From Pseudomonadota bacterium (lineage in GTDB: Bacteria > Pseudomonadota > Alphaproteobacteria > Rhizobiales > Xanthobacteraceae): a stretch of 29,628 bases of DNA. The notes under the pieces were generated by a model, which was given only the letters and a program-made list of their open reading frames with translations, did no database searches and was not told the origin of the DNA. Below, in pieces: positions 1-7,934 of this stretch. Positions within the stretch are counted from its first letter, which is position 1; each line of letters begins with the position of its first letter. The stretch is from the NCBI GenBank assembly GCA_023435725.1, contig JAEYRD010000199.1:1-29628 (forward strand). The letters are read 5' to 3'. Position numbers and translations under genes: made by a program.

Positions 1-317
1 AACACGACCTGCTCGAAGGTCACTGACGTTCGACCAAGCTTCACCACGCCAAGGCCGAGCTCGATCGCGTTCGGCCAATGCAGCTCCGCGCGGAAATGGA
101 TGTCGAGCCGCACCATGATCCAGGCGAGGCCCGGCGGCGTCAGCCCGTATTCGGGGCTCTTCATCAGCGTGACGCGGCCGGTTTCGAAATAGGTGGCGTA
201 GACCGCGTTGTTGACGTGCTGGTTCGGATCGAGATCGCCGAAGCGCACGTTGTCGCCGAGGCGATAGGGATAGTCCTCCAGGCGTGGCGTCGTATCGAGG
301 CGGGCTGGTGCGTTCAC
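1..317 (-). CDS. Acyl-CoA thioesterase-like hotdog protein (partial, 5' part)
   Basis: The reverse strand is open from a GTG at 317 to the window edge, so about 105 N-terminal residues are visible and the C-terminus is missing. The segment FGDLDPNQHVNNAVYATYFE is the signature of the 4-hydroxybenzoyl-CoA/acyl-CoA thioesterase (hotdog) family, with the conserved Asp and the HVNN turn near the active site. Such enzymes hydrolyse acyl-CoA thioesters in the cytoplasm; the substrate cannot be told from this. The GTG start is preferred because GGAG lies 8 bases upstream; the ATG at 334 is in the same frame but meets a stop after six codons. The gene is divergent from the ferredoxin-NADP reductase gene, with 182 bp between them. 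Family assignment is firm, substrate unknown. Confidence 0.82.
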   Translation of the reverse strand, partial: MNAPARLDTTPRLEDYPYRLGDNVRFGDLDPNQHVNNAVYATYFETGRVTLMKSPEYGLTPPGLAWIMVRLDIHFRAELHWPNAIELGLGVVKLGRTSVTFEQVV

Positions 318-499
318 CGATTGATCTCCGTCATATATTTCCTCCTTACAGCTCAGTTATTCTGGCCCGGCAAGTGGGCGTGGCCGCGGGGTGCTACCGC
401 TTTTATGCCTTCCCTGATCCATCCCCGTTGGCTAGACAGGCAGGGTCACTTCTGCCCGCCGGGCGCCGTCCAACCGATAACGACCGATAAAGAGACGAC

Positions 500-1528
500 A
501 TGAGCGACGTGATCAAAACCGATGTGCTGATTATTGGCGCTGGCCCTTGCGGTCTGTTCGCCGCCTTCGAGCTCGGCCTTCTCGACATGAAGGCGCATTT
601 CGTCGACATCCTCGACAAGGCCGGCGGCCAGTGCGCCGAGCTCTATCCGGAGAAGCCGATCTACGACATTCCCGGCATTCCGCAGGTTTCAGGGCAGGGC
701 CTCACCGATGCGTTGATGGAGCAGATCAAGCCGTTCCACCCGACCTTCCATCTCGGCGAGATGGTGGAGACGGTGGAGAAGATCGGCGATCCCCTGTTTC
801 GCTGCACCACCGACGCCGGCAAGGTGTTCGAATGCAAGGTGGTGGTCATCGCGGCCGGTGGCGGTTCGTTCCAGCCCAAGCGTCCGCCGGTGCCGGGCAT
901 CGAAGCCTATGAGGGCACCTCGGTGCACTACGCCGTCCGCAAGATGGAAACGTTCCGTGACAAGAACGTTCTGATCGTCGGCGGCGGTGACTCCGCGCTC
1001 GACTGGACGCTCAACCTGCATCCGCTGGCGCAGCGCGTCACGTTGTTGCACCGGCGCGACGATTTTCGCGCCGCGCCTCACAACGTCGAACAGATGCGCG
1101 CGCTGGTGGCCGACGGCAAGATGGATCTGCGGATCGGGCAAGTCACCGCGCTCTCCGGCGCCGACGGCAAGCTGACCGGCGCGACCGTCAAGGGCAACGA
1201 CAACAGCGTGACCGAAATTTCCTGCGACACCATGCTGCCGTTCTTCGGGCTCACCATGAAGCTCGGTCCGGTCGCGAACTGGGGCATTGCGCTGGAGAAC
1301 AGTCTGGTGCCGGTCGAGACGTCCGCGTTCGAGACCAACGTCCCCGGTATTTTTGCGATCGGCGACATCAACACCTATCCCGGCAAGATCAAGCTGATCC
1401 TGTGCGGCTTCCACGAGGGCGCGCTGATGGCGCAAAAAGCCCATCGCTACGTCTATCCGGAGAAGCGGCTCGTGTTCCAGTACACGACCTCTTCCTCCAG
1501 CCTGCAAAAGAAGCTTGGTGTCAACTGA
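500..1528 (+). CDS. Ferredoxin--NADP+ reductase, type 2 (thioredoxin reductase-like)
   Basis: A 342-residue flavoprotein that exchanges electrons between NADPH and ferredoxin or flavodoxin in the cytosol. The FAD Rossmann motif GAGPCG is at residues 13-18, the NADPH-binding motif GGGDSA at 161-166, the HRRDDFR patch that reads the NADP 2'-phosphate at 184-190, and the second FAD motif with the GD pair at 288-289. The fold is that of thioredoxin reductase, but the CxxC redox pair expected between the two nucleotide motifs is absent, and a C-terminal extension ending KKLGVN is present; both mark the type-2 FNR family found in Bacillus and many alphaproteobacteria. Length is normal. The ATG at 500 follows a weak AGAG ribosome site. 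It is probably a single-gene unit, divergent from the thioesterase. Confidence 0.93.
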   Translation: MSDVIKTDVLIIGAGPCGLFAAFELGLLDMKAHFVDILDKAGGQCAELYPEKPIYDIPGIPQVSGQGLTDALMEQIKPFHPTFHLGEMVETVEKIGDPLFRCTTDAGKVFECKVVVIAAGGGSFQPKRPPVPGIEAYEGTSVHYAVRKMETFRDKNVLIVGGGDSALDWTLNLHPLAQRVTLLHRRDDFRAAPHNVEQMRALVADGKMDLRIGQVTALSGADGKLTGATVKGNDNSVTEISCDTMLPFFGLTMKLGPVANWGIALENSLVPVETSAFETNVPGIFAIGDINTYPGKIKLILCGFHEGALMAQKAHRYVYPEKRLVFQYTTSSSSLQKKLGVN

Positions 1529-1533
1529 CGGCG

Positions 1534-1560
1534 TGGGGCGGGAAGGCGATGCCCCATGTT
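1534..1560 (+). terminator. Weak terminator-like hairpin after the FNR gene
   Basis: TGGGGC (1534-1539) pairs with GCCCCA (1551-1556) across an 11-base loop and is followed by TGTTTCT. It starts six bases after the FNR stop codon. The short stem and poor T-run make it only a possible terminator. Confidence 0.3.
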
Positions 1561-1634
1561 TCTGGTGCTGGAACCGTTCGCGAAATCGCCGTAGTCTGCG
1601 GCCATTCCAGTCGTGGCTTAGCAAGGTGATGATA

Positions 1635-2237
1635 ATGCGGAATCTGTTTTCCAGCTTTCGACTGTTCCCGTTCCTCGCGCTCGCGCTGTCGCTTGCGACG
1701 GTGACACCGTCTGCGGCGCAAACCGGAGAGCCTACCGCTGCGGGCCTCTGGCAAAAAGTCGAAAACGGCAAGACAGTGGGTTGGTTCCTCTTCATCGACC
1801 ACAACGGCATCTTCGAAGGCGTGATCGCGAAGACCTTCCCACGGCCCGGCGACGATCCGAACGAGACCTGCACCAAGTGCACCGACGATCGCAAGAACGC
1901 GCCCGTGCTCGGTATCTCCTTCGTGCGCAACATGAAGCGCGAGGGATTGAAATACGAAGGCGGCAACGTGCTCAATCCGCGCGATGGCAACATCTGGAAG
2001 GCCAATATGAAGGTGAGCCCGGACGGCCAGACGCTGACCCTGCGCGGCTATCTCGGCATTGCGCTGCTCGGCAAGGATGAGACCTGGACGCGCCTGCCCG
2101 ACACCAACCTCACCCAGGTCGATCCCGCCATCCTCGCCAAATATCTCCCCGCACAGGCGACCGCCGCGACCAAGCCACCGCCCGCGCCGGCGATGAAGAA
2201 GGGCGGCGCGATGATGGCGCCGGCACCGAAGCAGTAG
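1635..2237 (+). CDS. Exported DUF2147 family protein
   Basis: About 200 residues. The N-terminus MRNLFSSFRLFPFLALALSL followed by SAAQ is a Sec signal peptide with cleavage near residue 28. The mature part has the DUF2147 pattern: a GLWQKVENGKTVGWFLF strand close to the start, a central CTKCTDD pair of cysteines, and the closing GYLGIALLGKDETWTRL. Family members are small beta-rich, lipocalin-like periplasmic proteins of unknown biochemical role. The C-terminal 35 residues are Ala/Pro/Lys-rich and look disordered. The same frame is open from 1515, but the start at 1635 has AAGG eight bases upstream and begins directly with the signal peptide; an ATG at 1629 is too close to that site. No function is claimed beyond the family. 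Confidence 0.8.
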   Translation: MRNLFSSFRLFPFLALALSLATVTPSAAQTGEPTAAGLWQKVENGKTVGWFLFIDHNGIFEGVIAKTFPRPGDDPNETCTKCTDDRKNAPVLGISFVRNMKREGLKYEGGNVLNPRDGNIWKANMKVSPDGQTLTLRGYLGIALLGKDETWTRLPDTNLTQVDPAILAKYLPAQATAATKPPPAPAMKKGGAMMAPAPKQ

Positions 2238-2374
2238 GCTGCGGCTTCTTCGTATCCTCATGCCACCTTTGGCAAACCGGATCGTCCGCTCTAGTGCCAA
2301 ATGCGCACAGGGCGGGCGATGACGGTTGTAGAGGCCCGCTCGTGCCTCATTCCGTCATTGCGGTCTTGGAGCGA

Positions 2375-3517
2375 TCAGTAAGTCCGCGCTTTCTTGCAAG
2401 GCGCGTAGAACGTGCCGTTGCCGGCAACGACCCGCTCCAGGCACTGCCTGGGATCGGTGATCTCGCCGTCGACCTGAAAATAATAGGCCTGCGGCCCCAG
2501 GCTCAGGACATAGTGTCCCGGCGGAAGCTCGAGTTCTGAATTTCCGGCGTGAAGCTCGTACATTTCGGGCCTCCCCGGAATCGGTGACACCCTGAACGGA
2601 TAGGTGAAGTTGCGGATGACCCCGACGTCGTCTCCGCCACTCAACGTCTTGCCTGCTGCGTCGGTCGAATACTCTCGTGCGATTTTTGCCACCACCCGAA
2701 CCTCGACGCGCTCCGGGATCCCGCTTGCGGCGTCCCAGCGAAACACGATGAACTTGACGCGGCCGCTTGGCAGATGCGGCCGATCGGGCTTCTTGAACTC
2801 CGGTGAAATCGCAATGCGCATGTCCGGTGCCATGATGCCGGTCGCATTCAACTCCGCCAGCGACTTATCGTCGATCAAGGCGTAGATGCCGTAGTCGGTC
2901 GGAAGCACGCGCGTTGGGGGCGGAGCGGCGGGTGGGACCATTTCCGGTTTGGTGACCGTGATCGTCGTCTCCGGTTTGGTCGCGCCCAGCGCGATCTCCT
3001 GGGTCTGGCGCGAAACCAGTCGGCGCAGCGAGGCGATATTGTCACGCTGAGCGATGACAAGAATGACGGCGCCGGCGGCGAGCAGAATGGCCCCTGTACG
3101 CTTGATCACTGGCCACAACGGACCTGAGGTCGCTGGCCGCTTGCTGGGGGAGATCTCGATGCCCGATCGCAGAGCCGTCGTGTCGGCAGACACCAGATGG
3201 CCGCCGGTCTCGGCAGCCTTTAACGACGCGAGGTGTTGCGGCAAGCGCTCGAGGGACGCCTCGTCACGCGAGAATTTCTCGACCTCGTCGATTGCGACCT
3301 CCAGGGCCCGCTTCATCTGGTCGATGTTCTTGGCGTCGGCGTAGGTGAACTGTTCCTGGAGCTTGTAGCGGGCAAGATCGTAGACGAGCTGCCGCCTGAA
3401 CTCCGGGTCGTCCTTGACCGTCTCGAGCATGCGCGAAATCACCAGCGCAAACTGCACCTCGTTTGCAGGCAAATCGGTCGGGTCCTGCTGGCCAGGAAGC
3501 AACTCCTTCGAACTCAT
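2375..3517 (-). CDS. Hypothetical single-pass membrane protein
   Basis: 380 residues, not recognised. Residues 1-135 are hydrophilic and helix-rich, with charged stretches such as QMKRALEVAIDEVEKF that could form a coiled coil. One hydrophobic segment (about 141-157, GAILLAAGAVILVIA) should span the inner membrane. A Pro-rich linker (about 192-204) leads to a beta-rich domain (205-380) with the pattern of an extracytoplasmic sensor or carbohydrate-binding module and two late cysteines near C358 and C374. The positive-inside rule puts the N-terminus in the cytoplasm. The ATG at 3517 has only a distant GGA upstream. The topology resembles an anti-sigma or anchoring protein, but no sigma factor is adjacent and no zinc-binding motif is visible, so I assign no function. 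Confidence 0.72.
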   Translation of the reverse strand: MSSKELLPGQQDPTDLPANEVQFALVISRMLETVKDDPEFRRQLVYDLARYKLQEQFTYADAKNIDQMKRALEVAIDEVEKFSRDEASLERLPQHLASLKAAETGGHLVSADTTALRSGIEISPSKRPATSGPLWPVIKRTGAILLAAGAVILVIAQRDNIASLRRLVSRQTQEIALGATKPETTITVTKPEMVPPAAPPPTRVLPTDYGIYALIDDKSLAELNATGIMAPDMRIAISPEFKKPDRPHLPSGRVKFIVFRWDAASGIPERVEVRVVAKIAREYSTDAAGKTLSGGDDVGVIRNFTYPFRVSPIPGRPEMYELHAGNSELELPPGHYVLSLGPQAYYFQVDGEITDPRQCLERVVAGNGTFYAPCKKARTY

Positions 3518-3862
3518 AGCGCTGACGGTCCGATGCCTGTCACGCCAATACCCAATTCTTCCATTCGAAACAGTTGGTTAAACGATGAGGTCGCATTCGC
3601 GGCAGTTTCGTACACGTCCTCGGGCAACAAGGAAAGCCTCCGAAGGAGCTGCGGCAAATCGCCGGCGCACCGTCAGGCAGGGCGCAAGCGCCGCTCGGGG
3701 CGGCAGTATTCCCCCGGGAATGCGCACTGGCGCTGGATTTGCATAGCTGTCGCAAAGCAGCTGGGGGAACGAGTCGCCGGCGCCGCGTCTGTCGCAAGAC
3801 GCGGAAAGCGGACGGCTTTGTCTGTCCCCAGCACGTATGATTCTCGGCCGCGGGAAGACGAT
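3518..3862. other. 345-bp intergenic region between divergent genes
   Basis: Separates the one-TM protein (minus) from the small exported protein (plus). Both strands contain open frames here, but their compositions (Arg-, Cys- and Ser-rich) do not look like protein. It contains two short perfect dyads: ATTCCC-CC-GGGAAT at 3708-3721, and CCGCGTCT-N6-AGACGCGG at 3783-3804. The second lies about 60 bp before the downstream start codon and could be a leader hairpin or an operator. I could not pick out a confident promoter. Confidence 0.5.
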
Positions 3863-4219
3863 ATGAGACTTTCACGATTATGTGCAGCGACGTTGCTGGG
3901 GCTGACGGCGCTCCTGGCGACATCGGCGCTCGCGCGCGACGACGGGCGCTACGCCAACTCGCCGTTAAAGCCCTGGTTCGAGAGCCTGCACAGCGAATAC
4001 GGGCAATGCTGCTCGGATGCCGACGGCTATGTCGTCGCCGATGTCGATTGGGAGTCCGATAAGGGACACTATCGCGTGCATCTCGACGACGAATGGGTCG
4101 TGGTGCCCGACGGCGCCGTCATCACCGAGCCGAACAAGATCGGCCGCACCATGGTGTGGAAGCACTATGTCGACGGTCACCCGCGCGTGCGCTGCTTCAT
4201 GCCGGGCAGCATGACGTGA
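3863..4219 (+). CDS. Small exported protein with conserved Cys, hypothetical
   Basis: 118 residues. The signal peptide is MRLSRLCAATLLGLTALLAT followed by SALA, cleaved before RDDGRY. The mature protein of about 93 residues is rich in Trp, Tyr, Asp and His and carries a CCSDADG motif near residue 52 plus one later Cys (RCFMPG near the C-terminus), so one disulphide is possible in the periplasm. I recall similar small secreted proteins in Bradyrhizobium and related genomes, without assigned function. The frame is open far upstream (to 3233), but the region before 3863 overlaps the divergent gene and is non-coding in character. The ATG at 3863 has GGGAAG five bases upstream and starts the signal peptide. 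Confidence 0.75.
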   Translation: MRLSRLCAATLLGLTALLATSALARDDGRYANSPLKPWFESLHSEYGQCCSDADGYVVADVDWESDKGHYRVHLDDEWVVVPDGAVITEPNKIGRTMVWKHYVDGHPRVRCFMPGSMT

Positions 4220-4222
4220 GGC

Positions 4223-4260
4223 GTCACTCCGGGGCGATTCTTTGCGTGCCCCGGAACGAC
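4223..4260. terminator. Palindromic repeat, likely bidirectional terminator
   Basis: CCGGGGC (4229-4235) pairs perfectly with GCCCCGG (4248-4254); the outer bases GTCACT and AACGAC extend the pairing imperfectly. It lies between two convergent genes ending at 4219 and 4271, so it can serve both. The sequence is a short member of the GTCATTCCGGGGC palindrome family seen again in longer form at 27369-27470. Confidence 0.55.
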
Positions 4261-4270
4261 TGAATAACGT

Positions 4271-4540
4271 TTAGCGCGCTGCGCTGTCTGAACCGGCGCT
4301 CGCGAACCGCTTGGCGCGCGGCGACAGCACCGAGACTTGCACGGGCGAGGCAGGCATGCCGGCGACGATTATCGCGGGCGCGGGCGTTTGCTCCTCGACG
4401 TCTGCGCCGCCGAGCACCTGCACTTGCGTCGCCGAGATCGAAAACGACTTCGCTTCGTAAGAGGGAAGCTCGCCGGCGAATGCACTGGCCGAGCTTGCAA
4501 TCATGGCGCCGGCAACGGCAATGATCGAGAGAATACGCAT
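4271..4540 (-). CDS. Small exported protein, hypothetical
   Basis: 89 residues. MRILSIIAVAGAMIASSASA plus FA is a clear signal peptide with cleavage before GELPSYEAKSF. The mature chain of about 67 residues has no Cys and is rich in Ala, Val, Ser and Pro, with a basic stretch SPRAKRF near the end. The start is fixed by GGAG eight bases before the ATG at 4540; the frame continues upstream to 4693 but that part is Arg- and Pro-rich and lies beyond the ribosome site. No function can be assigned. It is probably monocistronic, lying 257 bp downstream of garD on the same strand. Confidence 0.68.
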   Translation of the reverse strand: MRILSIIAVAGAMIASSASAFAGELPSYEAKSFSISATQVQVLGGADVEEQTPAPAIIVAGMPASPVQVSVLSPRAKRFASAGSDSAAR

Positions 4541-4797
4541 TGGAAAATCTCCGTTGAAGATATCAATCGGAGGTTTGGTCGCTGTGCTGTCGGGGCAGGT
4601 TCGCTTGCGCGCGAACATTCGATCGCGGTCGGCAGATAAATCTGGTTGCGTGCCGCCGCTGCGACGAAGCGCGCAAGAAATTTTCCGCGCCAATGTTTCC
4701 GAACGGTTTCACGGAAAGCCGCTGATCCTGCTTTACGCGCCGAGCCGGGAGTCGACAGCGTCGCGCTCACGACCTCCTGGAAGATCGCGATCGGCGC

Positions 4798-6339
4798 TCA
4801 GGTCACCGGCGCCGGATTGAACAGCGTCAGATCGTTGTGGATACCCCAGCGGTCTGACCACGGCTTTGTGCGGCCGCTGGCGACGTCGAGGATCAGGCGG
4901 AACAGATCCCAGCCGGTTTCCTCGATCGTCTTCTCGCCGGTGGCGATGCTGCCGGCGTCGAAGTCGATCAGATCCTTCCAGCGGCGGGCAAGCTCGCTGC
5001 GGGTCGCGACCTTGATGACGGGCGCGGCGGCAAGACCGTAGGGCGTGCCGCGGCCGGTGGTGAACACCTGCAGCGTCATGCCGGAGGCAAGCTGGAGCGT
5101 GCCGCAGATAAAGTCGGACGCAGGGGTCGCCGCAAACAGCATGCCCTTCTGTGTCGCCTTCTCGCCGGGCGAGAGCACGCCGGTGATCACGGAGGAGCCG
5201 GACTTGACGATCGAGCCAAGCGACTTCTCGACGATGTTGGCAAGGCCGCCCTTCTTGTTGCCGGGCGTGGTGTTGGCGCTGCGGTCGGCGCCGCCGCGGG
5301 CGAGATAGGAATCGTACCAGGCCATCTCGCGCACCAGGGCGCGGCCGACGTCCTCGTTGATGGCGCGGCGGGTGAGAAGCTGGATGGCGTCGCGCACCTC
5401 GGTGACTTCCGAGAACATCACAGTGGCGCCGGCGCGCACCAGGAGATCCGCAGCGAAGCCGACAGCGGGGTTGGCGGTGACGCCGGAGAAGGCGTCGCTG
5501 CCGCCGCATTGCAGGCCGATGACGAGATCTGACGCCGGGCAGGTCTCGCGCTTGCGGGTGTTGAGCACCTCCAGGCGCGCCTCGGCTTGGGTCATGATCG
5601 CATCGACGATCGCGCCAAAGCCGTCAAAGGCTTCGTCCTGCATGCGCACGATGGCATCACTGACGCCTTCGGGCACCAGACGTTCGGGCGCGAGCTTCTC
5701 GCAGCCGAGGCCGACGACGAGAATCTCGCCGCCGAAATTCGGATTGAGGGCGATGTTTTGCAGCGTGCGGATCGGCACGACCGCGTCAGGCGCGGAGATG
5801 GCGACGCCGCAACCATAGGCGTGCGTCAACGGCACGACGTCGTCGACGTTCGGATATTTCGGTAACAGCTCGGCGCGGATGCGCTTCACCGCATATTCCA
5901 TCGTGCCCTTGACGCATTGCACGGAGGAGGAGATGCCGAGGATGTTCTTGGTGCCGACGGAGCCGTCGGGATTGCGATAGCCTTCGAAGGTAAATCCTTC
6001 GAGCGAAGGGAGGGGCGCGGGGACCGCGGTCGAGATTTCCAGCTTGTCGAGGGCAGGGGCCTCCGGCATGCGGATGCGGGCTTCGTCGACCCATTCGCCG
6101 GCCAGGATCGGCGAGAGCGCGTAGCCGATCACCTCGCCATAGCGGATGATCGGCTGATCTTGCGCGATGTCGACCAGGGCCGTCTTGTGGCCTTGCGGCA
6201 CGAAGGCGCGCAGCGTCAGCCCGCAGGCAAAGCGGGAGCCGGCGGGAAGCCCGAAATCATTGACCACGATCGCGACATTGTCGCGCTCGTTGAGCTTGAT
6301 GTAGCGGGGCTGCTCTTTCGCTGCGACGTCCTGGTCCAT
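4798..6339 (-). CDS. garD: Galactarate dehydratase
   Basis: 513 residues, close to the roughly 523 of E. coli GarD. It removes water from meso-galactarate to give 5-dehydro-4-deoxy-D-glucarate in the cytosol. The N-terminal SAF-like domain (about 1-100) includes NVAIVVNDFGLPAG and the GEVIGYAL strand; a linker leads to the UxaA/GarD catalytic part with YRNPDGSVGTKN, HAYGCGVAI, the QCGGSDAFSGVTANPAVG segment and the closing NDLTLFNPAPVT, all near-identical to my memory of E. coli GarD. The conserved Cys and His of YGCG and QCGGSD fit the metal site of the family. The ribosome site GAGGT precedes the ATG at 6339. It is the last gene of the glucarate/galactarate block, 95 bp after the dehydrogenase gene. 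Altronate dehydratase (UxaA) is the main alternative and is less likely given the specific matches. Confidence 0.93.
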   Translation of the reverse strand: MDQDVAAKEQPRYIKLNERDNVAIVVNDFGLPAGSRFACGLTLRAFVPQGHKTALVDIAQDQPIIRYGEVIGYALSPILAGEWVDEARIRMPEAPALDKLEISTAVPAPLPSLEGFTFEGYRNPDGSVGTKNILGISSSVQCVKGTMEYAVKRIRAELLPKYPNVDDVVPLTHAYGCGVAISAPDAVVPIRTLQNIALNPNFGGEILVVGLGCEKLAPERLVPEGVSDAIVRMQDEAFDGFGAIVDAIMTQAEARLEVLNTRKRETCPASDLVIGLQCGGSDAFSGVTANPAVGFAADLLVRAGATVMFSEVTEVRDAIQLLTRRAINEDVGRALVREMAWYDSYLARGGADRSANTTPGNKKGGLANIVEKSLGSIVKSGSSVITGVLSPGEKATQKGMLFAATPASDFICGTLQLASGMTLQVFTTGRGTPYGLAAAPVIKVATRSELARRWKDLIDFDAGSIATGEKTIEETGWDLFRLILDVASGRTKPWSDRWGIHNDLTLFNPAPVT

Positions 6340-6376
6340 GCGCTCACCTCAAGAATGGAAAAGCCGTATTCGCGAT

Positions 6377-6400
6377 CACCTCTCCCCACCGGGAGAGGTG
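6377..6400. repeat. Perfect 10-bp hairpin between the dehydrogenase gene and garD
   Basis: CACCTCTCCC (6377-6386) and GGGAGAGGTG (6391-6400) pair completely around a CACC tetraloop. No T-run follows on either strand, so it is more likely a dispersed intergenic palindrome or an mRNA-stabilising or attenuating hairpin than a simple terminator. It sits inside the presumed operon. Confidence 0.6.
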
Positions 6401-6434
6401 GGCAGCGTCGCCTGTGGCGCGAGTCTCGTCACTA

Positions 6435-7883
6435 TCAACCCGGATAGGTATAGGCGGTCTTCACCGTTGTGTAGAACTCGCGCGCATAGGAGCCCTGCTC
6501 GCGGGCGCCGTAGCTGGAGCCCTTCCGGCCGCCGAACGGCACGTGATAGTCGACGCCGGCGGTCGGCAGATTGACCATCACCATGCCGGACTCGCTGTTG
6601 CGCTTGTAGTGCGTGGCATATTTCAGGCTGGTGGTGCAGATGCCGGAGGCGAGGCCGAACTCGGTGTCGTTGGAGATCGCAAGCGCTTCCTCGTAGTTCT
6701 TGGCGCGGATGACGGCGGCGACGGGGCCGAAGATCTCCTCACGCGAGATGCGCATGTTGTTGTTGGCCTCGGTGAACAGCGCCGGCTGGAGGTAGTGGCC
6801 GGGCGTCTCCCGCTTGAGCAGCTCACCACCCCAGGCGAGCTTGGCGCCTTCGTCCTGGCCGATCTTGATGTAGCGCAGATCCTGGTCGAGCTGACTCTGA
6901 TCGACGACTGGGCCGATATGCACGCCGGCCTTGAGCGCGTCGTCCACCGATAGCCCCTTCAGGCGCTCGGCCATCGCCGCGACGAAACGGTCGTGGATGC
7001 CTTCGGTGACGATCAGGCGCGAGGAGGCGGTGCAGCGCTGGCCGGTCGAGAAGTAGGCGCCGTTGACTGCGACCTCGACGGCGGTCTTGAGGTCGGCGTC
7101 GTCGAGCACGACCAGTGGATTCTTGCCGCCCATCTCGAGCTGAAACTTCTTCATCGGGTTCGACAGCACGCAGGCCTGCGCGATCTTGCGGCCGGTCTGC
7201 ACCGAGCCGGTGAAGGAGATCGCGGCGACGTCGGGATGCTCGAGCAGCGTCTGGCCGACCACGGAGCCGGAGCCGACGACGAGGTTGAACACGCCGGCCG
7301 GAATGCCGGAGCGGGTGATGATCTCGGACAGCGCATGCGCAGATCCGGGCACGAGTTCGGCCGGCTTGAATACCACCGTGTTGCCGTAGCAGAGCGCGGG
7401 CGCAATCTTCCAGGCGGGAATCGCGATCGGGAAATTCCAGGGCGTGATCATGCCGACGACACCCACCGGCTCACGGGTGAGTTCGACGTCGAGGCCGGGA
7501 CGGACGGAGGCGCCCTTCTCGCCGATCAGGCGCAGCGCCTCGCCGGCGAAGAACGCGAAGATCTGGCCGGCGCGCGCGACCTCGCCGATGCCCTCGGGCA
7601 GCGTCTTGCCTTCCTCGCGGGCGAGCAGGCGGCCGAGCTCTTCCTTGCGGGAGAGGATTTCGGCCGAGATCTTGTTGAGCGCGTCATAGCGCTCCTGCGG
7701 CGTCGAGCGCGCCCAGGCGGGGAAGGCGGCCTTTGCGGCTGCGATTGCCTTCTCGGTCTGCGCCTTGTCGGCCTTGGCGTATTCGCCGACGAGGTCGTTG
7801 GTGTTGGAAGGGTTGATATTCTTTGTGACGCCGGAGCCGTCGACCCATTCGCCGCCGATGAAGTTCTTCAGGATCGCTGTCAT
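6435..7883 (-). CDS. 2,5-dioxovalerate (alpha-ketoglutarate semialdehyde) dehydrogenase, probable
   Basis: 482 residues of the NAD(P)+-dependent aldehyde dehydrogenase superfamily, in the succinate-semialdehyde dehydrogenase-like clade. Active-site residues are all present: Asn150 in ITPWNF, Glu250 in FQLEMGGKNP and the nucleophile Cys284 in FSTGQRCTASSR; the cofactor motif FTGSVQTG is at 224-231. In this position it should oxidise 2-oxoglutarate semialdehyde, the product of KdgD, to 2-oxoglutarate, finishing the pathway. Specificity is inferred from the neighbours; sequence alone would also allow succinate-semialdehyde or another short oxo-aldehyde. GGAGG lies five bases before the ATG at 7883. 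The gene is 51 bp after gudD and 95 bp before garD on the same strand, so the three are probably co-transcribed. Confidence 0.9.
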   Translation of the reverse strand: MTAILKNFIGGEWVDGSGVTKNINPSNTNDLVGEYAKADKAQTEKAIAAAKAAFPAWARSTPQERYDALNKISAEILSRKEELGRLLAREEGKTLPEGIGEVARAGQIFAFFAGEALRLIGEKGASVRPGLDVELTREPVGVVGMITPWNFPIAIPAWKIAPALCYGNTVVFKPAELVPGSAHALSEIITRSGIPAGVFNLVVGSGSVVGQTLLEHPDVAAISFTGSVQTGRKIAQACVLSNPMKKFQLEMGGKNPLVVLDDADLKTAVEVAVNGAYFSTGQRCTASSRLIVTEGIHDRFVAAMAERLKGLSVDDALKAGVHIGPVVDQSQLDQDLRYIKIGQDEGAKLAWGGELLKRETPGHYLQPALFTEANNNMRISREEIFGPVAAVIRAKNYEEALAISNDTEFGLASGICTTSLKYATHYKRNSESGMVMVNLPTAGVDYHVPFGGRKGSSYGAREQGSYAREFYTTVKTAYTYPG

Positions 7884-7934
7884 CTTGTCCTCCGAGAGAG
7901 TTCGTTTCTAACTTGGGTACTTCGGGATGATGCC

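Noticed and set aside
3233..3862. Upstream extension of the small exported protein frame
   Set aside because: The extension overlaps the divergent gene and reads as low-quality Arg/Ser sequence; the ATG at 3863 has a ribosome site and starts a signal peptide.
3540..3923. 127-residue frame on the minus strand in the 345-bp gap
   Set aside because: Rich in Cys, Arg, Pro and Ser, no ribosome site noted, and overlaps the start of the small exported protein.
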